Positions 21,541-32,785 of a DNA stretch of 64,000 nt are shown here, in pieces. The translations under genes were made by a program, and so were the position numbers. The stretch is taken from positions 1 through 64,000 of the forward strand of contig CAJQUW010006870.1 in NCBI GenBank assembly GCA_907163375.1. The letters are read 5' to 3'. The first letter of the stretch is position 1. Every line of letters begins with the position of its first letter. The notes under the pieces are model-generated. The model had not been told where the DNA came from and searched no databases. It worked only from the letters and a program-made list of their open reading frames with translations. The stretch is from Prostheceraeus crozeri (lineage: Eukaryota > Platyhelminthes > Polycladida > Euryleptidae).

Positions 21541-22209
21541 TCAATTATTCCAAAAACACTCATCTTGTGAAAGACACTGCTCCAAGATTGAAAGATTAGT
21601 TTTTAACAGTCGTATAGGAAGCGAGACTCTACAAAGAGTCTGAAATTTATCTGCCAGTTTTGCCAATTTCATTGCGAAGCTCAATTCAGTTCGTGAATAG
21701 TTAATATTGTTATGTTTTAAGAGATATGTGAAATCTCCTTTATTATTCTCACACAAGGATAATATATGATTGGCGTGTTTTCCAATAAAAATTTTACATG
21801 TGACACTCAAAAGATGGCTTTGCTTTTCGTATTTCAAGTGTTGTTTCAAAGAATTCACTGACGTTGAAATGTCCCCCGTCGGTTCTTTAAAATATTCCAC
21901 TGATTCGATGAATGTATGACGTCCAACAACACTTTCCTTCAACTGTTTTGTAAATGTTTCGATTCTGAAAGGAAGTGTTTCTTCCTTCTTTGCTTTGGCT
22001 GCGAGTTTCCGTTTTTCTTTGTATTCTTTTCGAGCAGAACGTATAGCGTCAGGATTGAAGAGTAGAGGCGCCTTCTTCACTTCCTTATCTATATATGAAA
22101 AGTATTCAGAATGTTTCTCCAGTGGAATGAACAAATCCGCAATATTTTTGAAGAACTCTGGAAGTACCGTTGCTATGTTAGCTTGTTGTTCAACGACTGC
22201 TTGACTCAT
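21541..22209 (-). CDS. accessory protein of adintovirus-like elements, unknown
   Basis: 222 codons from ATG at 22209, intact. Base composition is less AT-rich than its neighbours. The C-terminal 90 residues (I-F-I-G-K, then Y-S-R-T-E-L, L-P-I-R-L-L-K and a terminal D-E-C-F-W) follow a helical pattern I have seen in uncharacterised accessory proteins of these elements. The N-terminal half holds a very basic stretch (K-E-K-R-K-L-A-A-K-A-K-K) that could be a nuclear signal or DNA-binding region. It is the last gene before the right terminal repeat, a usual position for regulatory genes. Confidence 0.45.
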   Translation of the reverse strand: MSQAVVEQQANIATVLPEFFKNIADLFIPLEKHSEYFSYIDKEVKKAPLLFNPDAIRSARKEYKEKRKLAAKAKKEETLPFRIETFTKQLKESVVGRHTFIESVEYFKEPTGDISTSVNSLKQHLKYEKQSHLLSVTCKIFIGKHANHILSLCENNKGDFTYLLKHNNINYSRTELSFAMKLAKLADKFQTLCRVSLPIRLLKTNLSILEQCLSQDECFWNN

Positions 22210-22439
22210 GATTGACGGATAAATTAGTACAAATCACTATGTTCAAAATATAAGAATAACGTAATTAAAGATAGTGGAACGATGAGAGCAAGATTGAAAT
22301 AATATCACAACAATCTGAGCACACGATACAATGACAGACGAGAGAGAAAAATGAAAACAGTACAGCTGGCAGATATCTTAATGTCATACGGGTGTGCTGA
22401 CGCACTGACAAGAATTAAAACAACTTGCCTAACGTACAA

Positions 22440-23043
22440 TTAAAATCTCATTGTTTCAGAGTAGTAGCAGTAGCAGCTGTTTGTTCTTTCATACATTGTT
22501 TCCTTTCAAATGTTTGAGTTGGAGGTCACAGCTCTTTACACTGAAATGCCTTTTATTCATAAATGCGAGAAGCAGATGTTCTCTACAATTGAGTTATTGT
22601 TAAGAATATGCCAATTCCTTCAAATATTATTAGACACATAATTTTAGTTATCTCATATTTTAAAAACGTCTAAACTCATGAATTTAGTCATTTTTAAAAA
22701 TACTAACTTTTATGATTTTCGATGTCCTTGTACGGTCATGATTTTAGCAATGAAAAAATTGTAATTCTCAAATTTTGAGATTTTGAAAAATTTGAAAAAT
22801 TGGGTATTTTTAAAAACGCCTAAATTTATGAATTTAGGTCTTAAAAACCTGAAAAAGGGTTCAAATTCATGAATTTATGTCGTTTTTAAAAATACCATTT
22901 TTTGAAAAAATGTTACTTTTTGAATGGACTAAATTCATGTATTTAGGTCTTAAAAACCTGAAAAAGGGTTCAAATTCATGAATTTATGTCGTTTTTAAAG
23001 ATACTATTTTTTTGAATTTTATGGTGTTCTGGAACGGTCTTTT
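22440..23043 (-). repeat. right terminal inverted repeat of the AT-rich provirus
   Basis: Inverted partner of 3634-4232. The outer end reads AGACCGTTCCAGA on the minus strand, against AGACCTTCCAGA on the left. This arm contains an internal ~150-bp duplication ('ttaggtcttaaaaacctgaaaaagggttcaaattcatgaatttatgtcg' type units at 22835 and 22940) that the left arm shows only in degraded form. Confidence 0.75.
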
Positions 23044-23953
23044 GCCCATTACTTAAGTGACATGATTTAAGTTTCTTTCAGCTTTTGGTATAGGCATTCT
23101 CTGACTTATTGCGTCCGGCTTTATTTGCGATCTACAAACCCAAACATCATTCATTGGTATTTTTGTCTTTCTTGTTCATTTAGCGATATTCATTACATCT
23201 ATGTGTTAACATGCTTTGTATTTCTCTTTCTAGCATAATGAAGAAAGTTGATTTTCTGTCGATTTCAGCACACTTTTTCATTTGTCTTCGATATTAATTC
23301 ATCATGTGAATGAGTTTGCACGAAGGCCTCACTTCCGATTATATTTTTGAACTGAACTTTTATTTTTTTAGGCAAACGTTTTGAGTTTCAGTTGATTGTG
23401 GATATGCATCGATGATTCGACTTCGTCTCATTCAAGAATTGCAATGCTTGCTCTTGAATTATTCTCTGGAAGCACAGTTCGAAGGTTCAGTAACAGAGGC
23501 CACAATCTTTACTTCTGATTGCAGAAATAGAGAAAATCAATTTGTTATCGACTTGAAGCATCTTCATACAAAAATGAATAGAGGACGAGTTGAAAGTTTT
23601 GACTCTATAATTTGTCAGTTATGCTGATACCGTCTCCCTAAAATTGACAATTTCTAGCAGAAGAATTCATTAAGAGAAATTCGTTCTAACCGGAATTAAA
23701 TGCAAAATACAATTTTTCAGCGTACTTATAAATTCCTTTGTTGTCATCGGAATTTGTTATATCTGGATTGATTATAAACGGAGGAACTTTTCATCCTTTC
23801 AAAGAAATTGACTAAGACACATACGGACGAGTGATTGTAAGATGACGACTACATTTCTGCTCTTCCATTCAAAGCCAAGCATTCTCTGTTAATGATTCCG
23901 TTCTCTTTCTTGATTGGATTTTCAACAAAACATCCAAAAGGTTTAGAACTTAC

Positions 23954-23995
23954 TTTTTCCATTTCTGCATTAGATCTTCCATCGTCACATTTTCC
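23954..23995 (-). CDS. IgSF gene, cassette exon 3, tyrosine lost
   Basis: 42 nt, phase 0-0, between ttttcag and gtaagt: G-K-C-D-D-G-R-S-N-A-E-M-E-K. It aligns residue for residue with cassettes 1 and 2, but the Tyr is now Asn, so it cannot be phosphorylated there. Splice sites are kept. A possible last exon lies at 23686-23762 (with Y-K-Y-A-E-K, then a stop), but its phase does not fit this exon. Confidence 0.6.
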
Positions 23996-24996
23996 CTGAA
24001 AATTTCAATAGATATTGATCTACATTGCTCGGAAAGACACATCTGATGTGAAACTCTATGATGATGAGCAGCCGGAATGACTATCGTCGCTTAATGTTTC
24101 ATTCCTACATGCATATTAGACGTTTTTCACATAACTTGCAGCAGATAATAAACAAGTGGCAGAAGAATATCGTCCTATCGACTATTCCTGTCGAACAGAG
24201 GCGTCAATACAAAATACATGTACATGTTGACTAAGCTGCTATATACCTACAAGTAGGCCTGCAATCAGCCTACTTCTTATACTTCATGAAACTATTAGGT
24301 CCAAATTATGACTCCTTGTAAATGCGAAATCGTGAATCATTCGTTGAACTAAGCTGAATCATAAGTTGTGCTCCATCTGAAGCAAACTCATGTGAAGCTA
24401 TTTTATTCTATACCTGGCGAATTTACGCTACTTCTACTTGTATGGTCAAATTATGGGACTTTCGGAAATCAAATGCTGATAATTTTCTGGTTGCCTTATC
24501 AGCTCAGAATTTCTAGAAAAAAAACTTATATTTCTAAAAGAAGAAGTGAAAAAGCGAGGAAATAGCATCAAAATCAAATGAAGTTTCTCTTAATCAATGT
24601 GCAGATTTATGATATCTCAAATCAGTAATTCGAACATAGAGGAATGAAAGCTGTATGAACGCAGAGAACTTGAAAAGATATGAAATTCAAACTAAAAGAT
24701 TTATTACCTCATCAAATGAAGTCTACATTGTTGAGATATTACTGTCACTTCATCAGTAACATGATTTTGAATTCCTCCATCCACTCGCGTGGAATTCTTT
24801 GATTTACTGCGTCCGATTTCATTTGCTTTTTATCGTATTATTGCCTACATAAATTTGCTATCGCGGAAGTTTTTTGCATAAAAAAATTTACTGAAATTTA
24901 ATGACATTATGGGATAAGATTAATGACATCATCTTGAAGGAGAATGTCGGAAGGATGACGCTGTAGAAGAACAATCTTTCTCTGGTAGAAACCTAC

Positions 24997-25044
24997 CCTC
25001 AGTACTTTCCTATACTCAACTGAATCATTATCAAGTCCGTTTAT
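24997..25044 (-). CDS. IgSF gene, microexon with VEYRKV
   Basis: 48 nt, phase 0-0, between gattggcag and gtaggt: I-N-G-L-D-N-D-S-V-E-Y-R-K-V-L-R. It has the same size class and an acidic run before a Tyr, but a Y-x-x-V rather than Y-x-x-M motif. The donor is acceptable but not ideal. Confidence 0.5.
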
Positions 25045-25287
25045 CTGCCAATCAAAATAACCGTGTGAATTATGAATAAATGACTTAAAATATAATGTCT
25101 GTTTGGTAGCAATTATTGTCAATATCAAAAACCTGAAACCATAAGCTGTTGTACATTAACGACTACATTTTGACTTTCCTGCAATGGAATCAAAACCAAA
25201 CTGTCTACTCTGTGAGTGATTCCACTCTCCTACTTCATAAAACTGTCATCAAAACTTCATCAAGATATCTAAAAGATTAAAACTTAC

Positions 25288-25329
25288 GTCTTTCATTTCT
25301 GCATATTCATTCTCATCTTCCACTTTTCC
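25288..25329 (-). CDS. IgSF gene, YAEM cassette exon 2
   Basis: 42 nt, phase 0-0, bounded by tttccag and gtaagt: G-K-V-E-D-E-N-E-Y-A-E-M-K-D. It differs from cassette 1 at two residues. The intron flanks are also similar, so the duplication took in more than the exon. Confidence 0.75.
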
Positions 25330-25340
25330 CTGGAAAGGAG

Positions 25341-27960
25341 ACTTTAATTTAGATGATTTATCTCGCATGATTTTTTATCATTCCTATTTATCATCACACA
25401 ACGAGCCATTCAAGCTGCGTCATAGGCTTCAACCGCTGTTCATACAACAAAAGAAATTGTTTATTTGTGCTTGATTGCGCATCGTTCACTCGTGAAATCG
25501 TTTGATAGAATTCAATTCATGTCTGTTACATAGAATTGAGTGAAAAAGTATTGTTTTTCTACGAAGACCATTTATATGTGCGCACGTACATGCATATCTG
25601 TATGTCTGCATTTCCGCATGTATGAAATTCTATTTGCTCTCATTTATAGTATTTTTCTGTAAAAATGTATTGACGAAGATTCGCTGCACATTGCACATTA
25701 CACATATTATTCATCATGATTGATAAGGTCCTGCAGAAACGAATTTTCGACATTCATTTTTTTCATGTTCATAATTTTTAAGGATGATGGAAAACCAAAT
25801 GCCAAAACCCCGCATTTCTGCAGATTTTGCGAAGAGTTGTGACTGTCCAAGGGGTGGCACCAGGGATGCCGGCACGACTTTAGGGCAGGTATTGCGTCGA
25901 TCTAAAGGAGGTCACTTTTTGGGTATTATATTCCATCCTTTCACCCCGATGCCCAATGCTTCACGTCATACTTACTCTATGCTTCACGTTTTAATAATAA
26001 TAGATTAGGCTTTGCATAGGCCCATCCAAAGACCAGTAACTTTCGATTGTAACTATTCCATGCTGATCGGACAACAGCTATTACCGGCATGCACGAGTAC
26101 AGTAGAAATCACGTTGTTGTCAATTCTAGCGTAGGCATAGCCTATTAATAACAAGCTAAATTCTGTAAATCTGCTGTACCACAAATTAATGCATGCGACA
26201 ACCTTTTACTGCAATACAAATAAAAAGTCCGATTCTATTCCAATAGATCTTACGTTTAGCGAAAATTTTTCCTTGAAAATGGCATGCAATTATCCAGTGG
26301 ACAATACAAGGGACCTACTGCATTGCCGTTCCAGTTTCAACTATTAAACTTGTTGCAAAACAATTCCATCTCTTAAAAAGTTACAGAGGTATTGAATGAA
26401 TTCTAGTGGATCAGGAAAAACAACATAAATTAAAAAATGTCCAACTCTTAGATATTGCTTGCGTGTATTCATGCATAGAAAAATCTACAAAGCAAAAAAA
26501 TTAAAATTAGAAAATAGTAAAATAGAAAATTTTCTAATCATCAGCACAGGAAAATGTTATTTGGCTGCAAAAAAAAACCATAACACAGCAGAATACATTT
26601 TTATGATAAGAAATTGAAATATTTGACAATTTTTACTCAAAATCGCTCTTGTTCGCGGCAAGAAGAATTCTAAGGTAGGTATTCTAAGTGATTCATATGT
26701 CAATTAATATGATGTTTGAAAAAGATCGTGAAACCTCTAAAACATATTCAATACAAAACATGCCACAGAACTCCGCACTGTTATCAGACCTTGGATCTTG
26801 GTAGGCTACATGGCAAAATTTGAAACATTTGTAAAATTACAAAATATGCTTTCAAAAAATCTACGCACAAGAGTAGCTTAGGCCCATACTTACAAAATCA
26901 TGTCGATTTTTTAATAATGGACTTAGTTAATCAAGGGCCTGCAATATTGTGTCTTGTCAAACACATTCCGAAAGCATTCGTAACTACTTTGCAACGTCAC
27001 GTCGGCGCATCACTTGCAACGATCGTGTAAAGCAGGTTGTTCAACAAGACAAGATAATTTGCACGCTACATCAGATGATTCAACAATTTTCTTTGTTAAC
27101 AATTTTGTTATCAGTTCACACTAAAAGTATATAGTATCTATCTTTATAATTTCCTAGTACACGTAAAATTTATATACACCATGATAACTACAGCTCCGGG
27201 ACGGTAATTTGTGACCACAACACGTTTCAGCGAAAGGTTGGTTGATTAAATACTATTTTTCGGTAATTCATGAAGAGGGCACGCATGCAACACCTGCAAC
27301 ACCCTTGCCGGCGTCCGTGGCTGGAACACTGCTTTTAAGTTGGCTTTGATCAATTTTCAATCGAATTGATGAATATTTTTAATTTTTGTGTTACTTGTCC
27401 GGCTAGCTTTGTATCGGTGCCACTTTGAACTTTTAGTATTTGATCAAATTTCTCAGCTGTTATATTGAAATTTGGTGAAATATTGGGTGGCACATACTTG
27501 AGATGTGTCATTTTATTCGTCCGTGCGGTTGACACTTCATAAATATGCGATGCAAGATATTTTTGGCAATTTTTTTGCCCGGTGAACTTCACATCATTTA
27601 CCTCCAATATTTCATTGACGATTTCTCGCAAACTGCCGCAATATTTCGGAAAATAAGTAGTGGCAGAAGCCGGCACACTCTCAAATTATGTGTACATGTT
27701 GTTTTCGAGAGTCGCACATTCAATTTCCAATGTGGTGCGGATATTGAGACGGCTAACTTCACACACGTTTATTGCAACAAAGCTTTGTATTTGAGATCGA
27801 ATTCAGTCAGGAACAAATCTAGACCATGCCTCAATGAATTTTGATTTCTCTATCTTGACCTATTGACTTTCAAACCACTGTAATGTGTGTGCGAGTGATT
27901 CCATTTTCCTGATTTATAAAATCGACAGCAAAACTTCATCAAGACATCCAAAAAGATTGA
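25341..27960. other. intron sequence, no secure gene
   Basis: Mixed sequence with no complete transposon recognised. A minus-strand open stretch at 27350-27676 continues upstream to about 27840 with two stops, and looks like an old protein fragment of unknown family, perhaps a processed pseudogene. Confidence 0.35.
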
Positions 27961-27970
27961 AAACTTACGT

Positions 27971-28012
27971 CTTCCATTTCTGCATATTCATTCCCATCTT
28001 CCACTTTTCCCT
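27971..28012 (-). CDS. IgSF gene, YAEM cassette exon 1
   Basis: 42 nt between tttccag and gtaagt, phase 0-0: G-K-V-E-D-G-N-E-Y-A-E-M-E-D. It is one of three copies of the same exon with homologous intron flanks. Confidence 0.75.
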
Positions 28013-29570
28013 GGAAAGGAGAAAGTCACGTTCAAAGTGTAACGATTCATTCATTCATTCATGCATTCAAATGTCGTTGATTCATCTGGTATGGAAAGTC
28101 ATGTTAGAAGCATTTCCGATTATTAGCATGCTTCATTGGTATCTCCCGAATGTCGAACAAAAACACAACTCATTTACGGACTATAATGTTCGGACGCGTT
28201 CGATACAGTGAATCCTTCGAACTGTTCCTTTGTTCCCACAGCCTTGGAATCAGCTGCACGATTCCTCCTTCCCTGACCAAGCGCGATGTTGACACATTCA
28301 AGAGTAGGCTTGCTGATTGTGATTTATTGTCATTTATATTCATAAAATGAATCCTTTTACTGATTGTTCTTCGACATTTGTTACACCCACTGAATTAAAT
28401 TGTCTAACTTTACTAGAAGTGAAGACTAATTCAAAACGATGGCACATGCTGGAACTTAGTAAGCAGGCAGAAAGGAATTCTCAATACCTTACAGAGATAG
28501 AAAAAGTCGTGCGTCGCTTGCGGATTGCTGTGAATTCCTCCAAAATGCTTCGATTGCCACGATTCCTTCAGATTCGAAGAATTCAGATCATTGCGCACAA
28601 GTTTTCTCGTTAATGTTGGTCCGTCAGATTCTTTGTTTAGAAGTTGGCAGGCGTGAGGAAGTTCACTCCATCTCTTCGTAGGATTTATCATTGAATGGCA
28701 CTGTGACAGCGAAGTGTGACCGAACGAAGAACTCGATGTGTATGACACGCACGCCACTGGCTGCTGTCTGAGGCTCACTGCTTATTCAGTGACGACTTAT
28801 TGTTTGACTAGATCGTGTCTGGTGTGTGCCGTTTCATTATCGAATACGAGATATGACTCTGCCCTTCTAGGAAACAACGACTAGGGAACGAGCAGGCTAA
28901 TTCTGTCGCTGCACCACAAATGCGGAGGTATTCCCTTGAGAAACTCAGCGGAAGTAGTCAATGCGATTTTATATTGATAAATTGAAATGGTCACAACTTC
29001 CGCTTGTCAAAGTTCAATCACATGAGCCTTTTCACAGGCAAGTAAAGATAGTTTCTGACTCGGATCTAATTTATTGGTCGAAAATAAAAGGATTTAAAGT
29101 TACAGCGTGACGGGCCTTCGGCGTCCAGCGCCTTCTTAACGGTCGAAGGTCAAATGGCTTGACATGAGCCTTTGACTGAGTAGAGCAGCAAGTCCGAGGG
29201 GCACTATTCTACACACAGATGACTCCGGTGATGTCAGATTTCTCAAGTTTACTTAACAACATCCTGCTATGGGCCACGTCTGCAATGTACGCTTTGCCTT
29301 CAACAGAGAATGACAAATTATTCAATTTAAGGGGAGAATTGCTTCCAAGTCGGCACTGACAGGTCGTGGAGTATGAGAAAGGCCTGATTATAAATAAGGT
29401 TGTTATTGTGCACAACCAAAGATTTTCGATGCAGGACAGCCATGAGTACAGATCAGGCGCTGCAATTCTATTTTCGGCTTGTCTTTCTGAAATGGTTTCA
29501 GGTTCATGGTTCTTGGAACTTTATAATCCTCTGTTAGTATTCGTGTCTTTTTAACGATTTCTTGTACTTA
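28013..29570. other. intron sequence, no secure gene
   Basis: No ORF with recognisable domains and no structured repeat recognised. The overlapping open frames near 28347-28778 on both strands have no motif. Confidence 0.35.
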
Positions 29571-29571
29571 C

Positions 29572-29620
29572 CGTTTGTGATGGAGAGATGTTCATTTCGA
29601 CGTAATCATTGGAATTATCC
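29572..29620 (-). CDS. IgSF gene, cytoplasmic microexon with YVEM
   Basis: 49 nt between ttctag and gtaagt. One base completes the Gln codon from the transmembrane exon, then D-N-S-N-D-Y-V-E-M-N-I-S-P-S-Q-T, ending in phase 0. Y-V-E-M preceded by acidic and polar residues is a classical YxxM site. Confidence 0.7.
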
Positions 29621-30621
29621 CTAGAAAAGAAGACAAAGACAATATTTGAATGTGGATGTAGCGGAAACTACATTATTTGTCAACATTTTAATTGATTTTA
29701 ATTCAGGTCAGAACATGCAAAGGATTCTATTTTCAGGTTATTAACTGATTTTAGAAATGACATGACCAGATTTTCGCCTGAACGGACATTGTCTCACAAG
29801 ATGAAACTTGAAATTAGATTCGTTCCACATTCAGCGACAATTACTGTTGATGCGTTAATTCAAGTTTAACTTATCTGAACACGATATTCAGCAAAAGTTT
29901 CCATGGAAAATCGAGCACCTTTCTCTCTTGCTTTTATGTCTACTTTTATTTTCGGTCATGATTTAAAATCACTACAGATCACACTCATCATGCGAAACAA
30001 ACTAGCATTATTCGTTCCGATGACAACAGAAAAGCGCCGAAGATATAAAATCTTATGCAAAACGCACGATTTCCGTTCTCTAACCGATTAGATTAAATTA
30101 AAAATATTGATCAATTAAAAATCAATAAAGACTTAATTGTACGAAATTTCTGCTAAGTTTCTACGAAGTGCTGGTTCGCCTGTACAGATGAGAAATGTTC
30201 ACAAACCTCAAAATATTTAGTAACATTTTCTTTATTAATGATAAACAGCACAGCTAAGTCAGGTGTAAACGCAGTGCAGTCATTGCAGAAAGTATACGTT
30301 AGGTGGTTACTGTTAGCCGATAAACCTCAGAAATATAAAACCGCTAACTATCTTACATTCTATCATTTCTATCATGCGGCATTCTGCGCAGGACATTTTC
30401 ATCAATGAAAAAAACATCTTCCTAAATCCTTGCTTTCTCTGTCAGTTTGTAGAGAAGAAAAGTCCATAGTGTTTGTGATAAAGATGAAAATGAGACAGCA
30501 TTCTGTCTTATCATTCGAGTATTGACTTGGTGTAGGTGACACTGAAATCAGCAAGTTTATAATGATGATATTGTCGAACGACTGTGTTTAATCCGTCCTT
30601 CCTGTTGTATGTAGAACTTAC

Positions 30622-30662
30622 TGGATCTCATAACAATCATTTCCTTGATGTTCATTGCATTC
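30622..30662 (-). CDS. possible alternative cytoplasmic microexon
   Basis: 41 nt between aactgag and gtaagt. In the favoured frame it codes E-C-N-E-H-Q-G-N-D-C-Y-E-I, a Tyr motif of YxxI/V type. Its outgoing phase (2) fits the next exon at 29572-29620, but its incoming phase (0) does not fit the transmembrane exon, so another exon would be needed before it. Confidence 0.25.
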
Positions 30663-31243
30663 CTCAGTTCAAATACGGAGAAAATGATAGCAGGTGTAAC
30701 CTTGGAATTGTTTGTTTCATAACTTCAGTTTTAAGATAAAGAATCCGGAATGTTAATCGTCAAATGCTTCGCTTAATGAATTTGCAATATATCTGAGAGA
30801 GAAAGAGGAAACGTTCATGCAACGTTGAATTTTCAAAATGCATTTGGGTCATTCCACGTTAAAACGTCAAATTTCGGATAAAGTGAGTGGCGAAGGTTAT
30901 CAGATTTTCTTGAAATTCACATGTGATCATCATTTGGATCAATCTAGATGAAATCCAAAATATTTCGGAAAAATTCCAATCCGAAAGGTCACTTGCGTGG
31001 CCTTGACTTATTCGAATTTTTCTATTTTTAGAGAATTTATGAAAAATCATATACATCTTAGACGGCCTTTTTCATTGCTATTGAAAAACCTTTATTTTTG
31101 TTCCTCATTAAGAATCTATACCGTACTTTAAAGTTCTGAACTAACAGCCCTTTCAGACAAAATACACAACTGTTATTTGCAGCATTGTGTTCAACTATGT
31201 GCATAGCACGTGATTGAAGGTATTCATAGGAATGACATGTCTA

Positions 31244-32423
31244 CACCTTTTCCAAACCAACTATAACAATTTTCAAATCAGAGATAATAAATCTCAAGAC
31301 AAAAATAATTCTGACTTTTGATCTGAGAATTGTTACAGAAGAGCTGCGCTGTCAACTAAAGTGCAGACGGAAAAGTCAAAGCAAAATAAATTTGCTCAAT
31401 TCAATTGTAAAGATCGCAAATGGTTTATATATAACAAGAAATTTTACGAAGCTAATAAGAGTATACCGTATTTTCTCTAATAAGCGCCGCCCTCTATTAA
31501 CCGCCGCACCTTGACACGCACCTTGAAGTCAGCAGCGCGATATCCTCCTTCCTTGAATGCATGGTGCACCAAGCCTCGTTCGTTTGACACAGCGAAGATT
31601 GTGGACATGTGTGCGCTTTGTCTTGCATTGACAACTCGAAAGGCTGGCTGTCCTCGTAGCGCTCTGCCCATGCTTCTTCTCAACCAGAGGCGAAAACCGC
31701 TTTCGTCGACATACACTTTTTCGACGTTGGCCATCCTCAATAGCCATTGAGCCATATCCCTTCGCGCAGCTTTAACATCAGGCGAGTTGCGTTGAGCCGG
31801 CACGTCGCGCAACAACTTCAAAGTTATAAGACGACCATTCAGTGCATTGGCAACTGAATTTTCACAAATTCGAGGTTTGTGCGGAAGTCTGTGGCGGAGT
31901 TCTGTGTTGATTTGAATCAACGTGTACTCAGGGTGCTCCTCGACGACTGAAACAATTGCATTGATCATTTGCGCATCAATGCGCCTGTTGCGAGTGCCAC
32001 CGCGAGGGCGAGAAACGACACCATGCTGTTGATAGCGTCGAATGATCGCATACGCAGTTCCTTGAAGGATTCCCAACTGCCGCGCCGTCTCAGCAAAATC
32101 TTCATGCCTCTCGTAGGCAGCCACGATTCGTTGTTTGTCAACGTCGCTTATGCGGTTTCTTGGCATCGTCAAATTTCAACAGAATATCGTTTTATTGAAG
32201 CTTTTAACTTGGCAGTGAATTGATGTCTTGCGCGTTTTGCAGTTGATTTGCGATTATTGACACCTAATCACTTAATTGACACATGAATTGAAAATTTCTA
32301 CTCTTGATCTAAGAAATAAGCCGGCTGAATTGCGTCATCTTACATTTGACATGATAAAATATTCTTGTATTGAGATTATTTACAATTGATTTTCATTAGC
32401 TTATATTTGACTTGGAAAAGGTG
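31244..32423 (-). mobile_element. Tc1/mariner-type transposon, internally truncated
   Basis: Terminal repeats CACCTTTTCCAA and TTGGAAAAGGTG, flanked by TA on both sides (31242-31243 and 32424-32425). The inverted sister copy near 36500 lacks the insertion at the matching point, which gives an independent empty site. Confidence 0.85.
31477..32172 (-). pseudogene. Tc1/mariner (IS630-type) transposase, C-terminus missing
   Basis: 231 codons, of about 340 usual. The N-terminal helix-turn-helix (residues 10-55, with A-R-Q-L-G-I) and second winged region (R-P-R-G-G, then P-E-Y-T-L) are present. The DDE domain begins with V-Y-V-D-E-S-G-F, the first catalytic Asp near residue 157. Similarity stops after H-H-A-F-K-E-G, and unrelated sequence follows ('taagcgccgccc' repeats), so the second Asp and third acidic residue are lost. 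Catalytically dead. Confidence 0.85.
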
Positions 32424-32785
32424 TACAGTATCTATGATTTGCATTGAGTGTATGCTGCAGGATGCATGAAACGTTTACTGCAGGATTTCTTTGTATCGAC
32501 ATTCACTTGTGCAAAATTTCTATTGCCATTTAGTATGCTTAGATTTATTTGTTAACTGCAACTGCACATCTGATCAAAATTATCGCCTGCGCATCCTGTC
32601 ATAAATCGTGTATGATTTTATCAACGATGAATTTATACTCTAGATCTGATGCGATATATGTAACTCATCAATTTGAAAATTTGTCACCATTTCCATTTTG
32701 CAACATGTCGATGGCCACAGCTATAGAGAAATATCATGAACGCTGCCGTTATCGAGTGTGTAATATGTTATAGAAAGGGCACCAG

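Larger units (their letters stand above)
3634..23043. mobile_element. adintovirus/Polinton-like endogenous DNA virus, degraded, with terminal inverted repeats
   Basis: A 19.4-kb unit bounded by ~600-bp inverted repeats. It holds protein-primed DNA polymerase B, packaging ATPase, parvovirus-type phospholipase A2, fibre-like coiled coil, penton-like capsid protein, capsid remnant, amphipathic core proteins and accessory proteins. Genes are in three blocks of alternating strand around two AT-rich intergenic hubs. No integrase or adenain-like protease was found; that part may have been lost where a gypsy element (about 5.7-9.0 kb) now lies. Base composition is much more AT-rich than the flanks. 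Several frames are broken, some in homopolymers, so part of the damage could be sequencing error, but two internal deletions look real. Confidence 0.75.
23044..25340. repeat. segmental duplication carrying the cassette exons
   Basis: Intron sequence around cassette 3 and cassette 2 is related: 'cttattgcgtccgg' near 23107 against 'tttactgcgtccga' near 24805, and 'acgactacatttc' near 23845 against 'acgactacatttt' near 25157. The block before cassette 1 (27870-27970) is closest to that before cassette 2. The exon therefore spread by tandem duplication of about 1.5-2 kb units. Otherwise nothing is seen between exons. Confidence 0.55.

Noticed and set aside
23686-23762. Candidate last exon of the IgSF gene with Y-K-Y-A-E-K and a stop
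   Set aside because: The acceptor is good, but its incoming phase does not match any upstream exon, so it was kept out of the model.
25784-26008. Short plus-strand frame beside CAGGGATGCCGG, possible hAT end
   Set aside because: No inverted partner or target duplication could be found.
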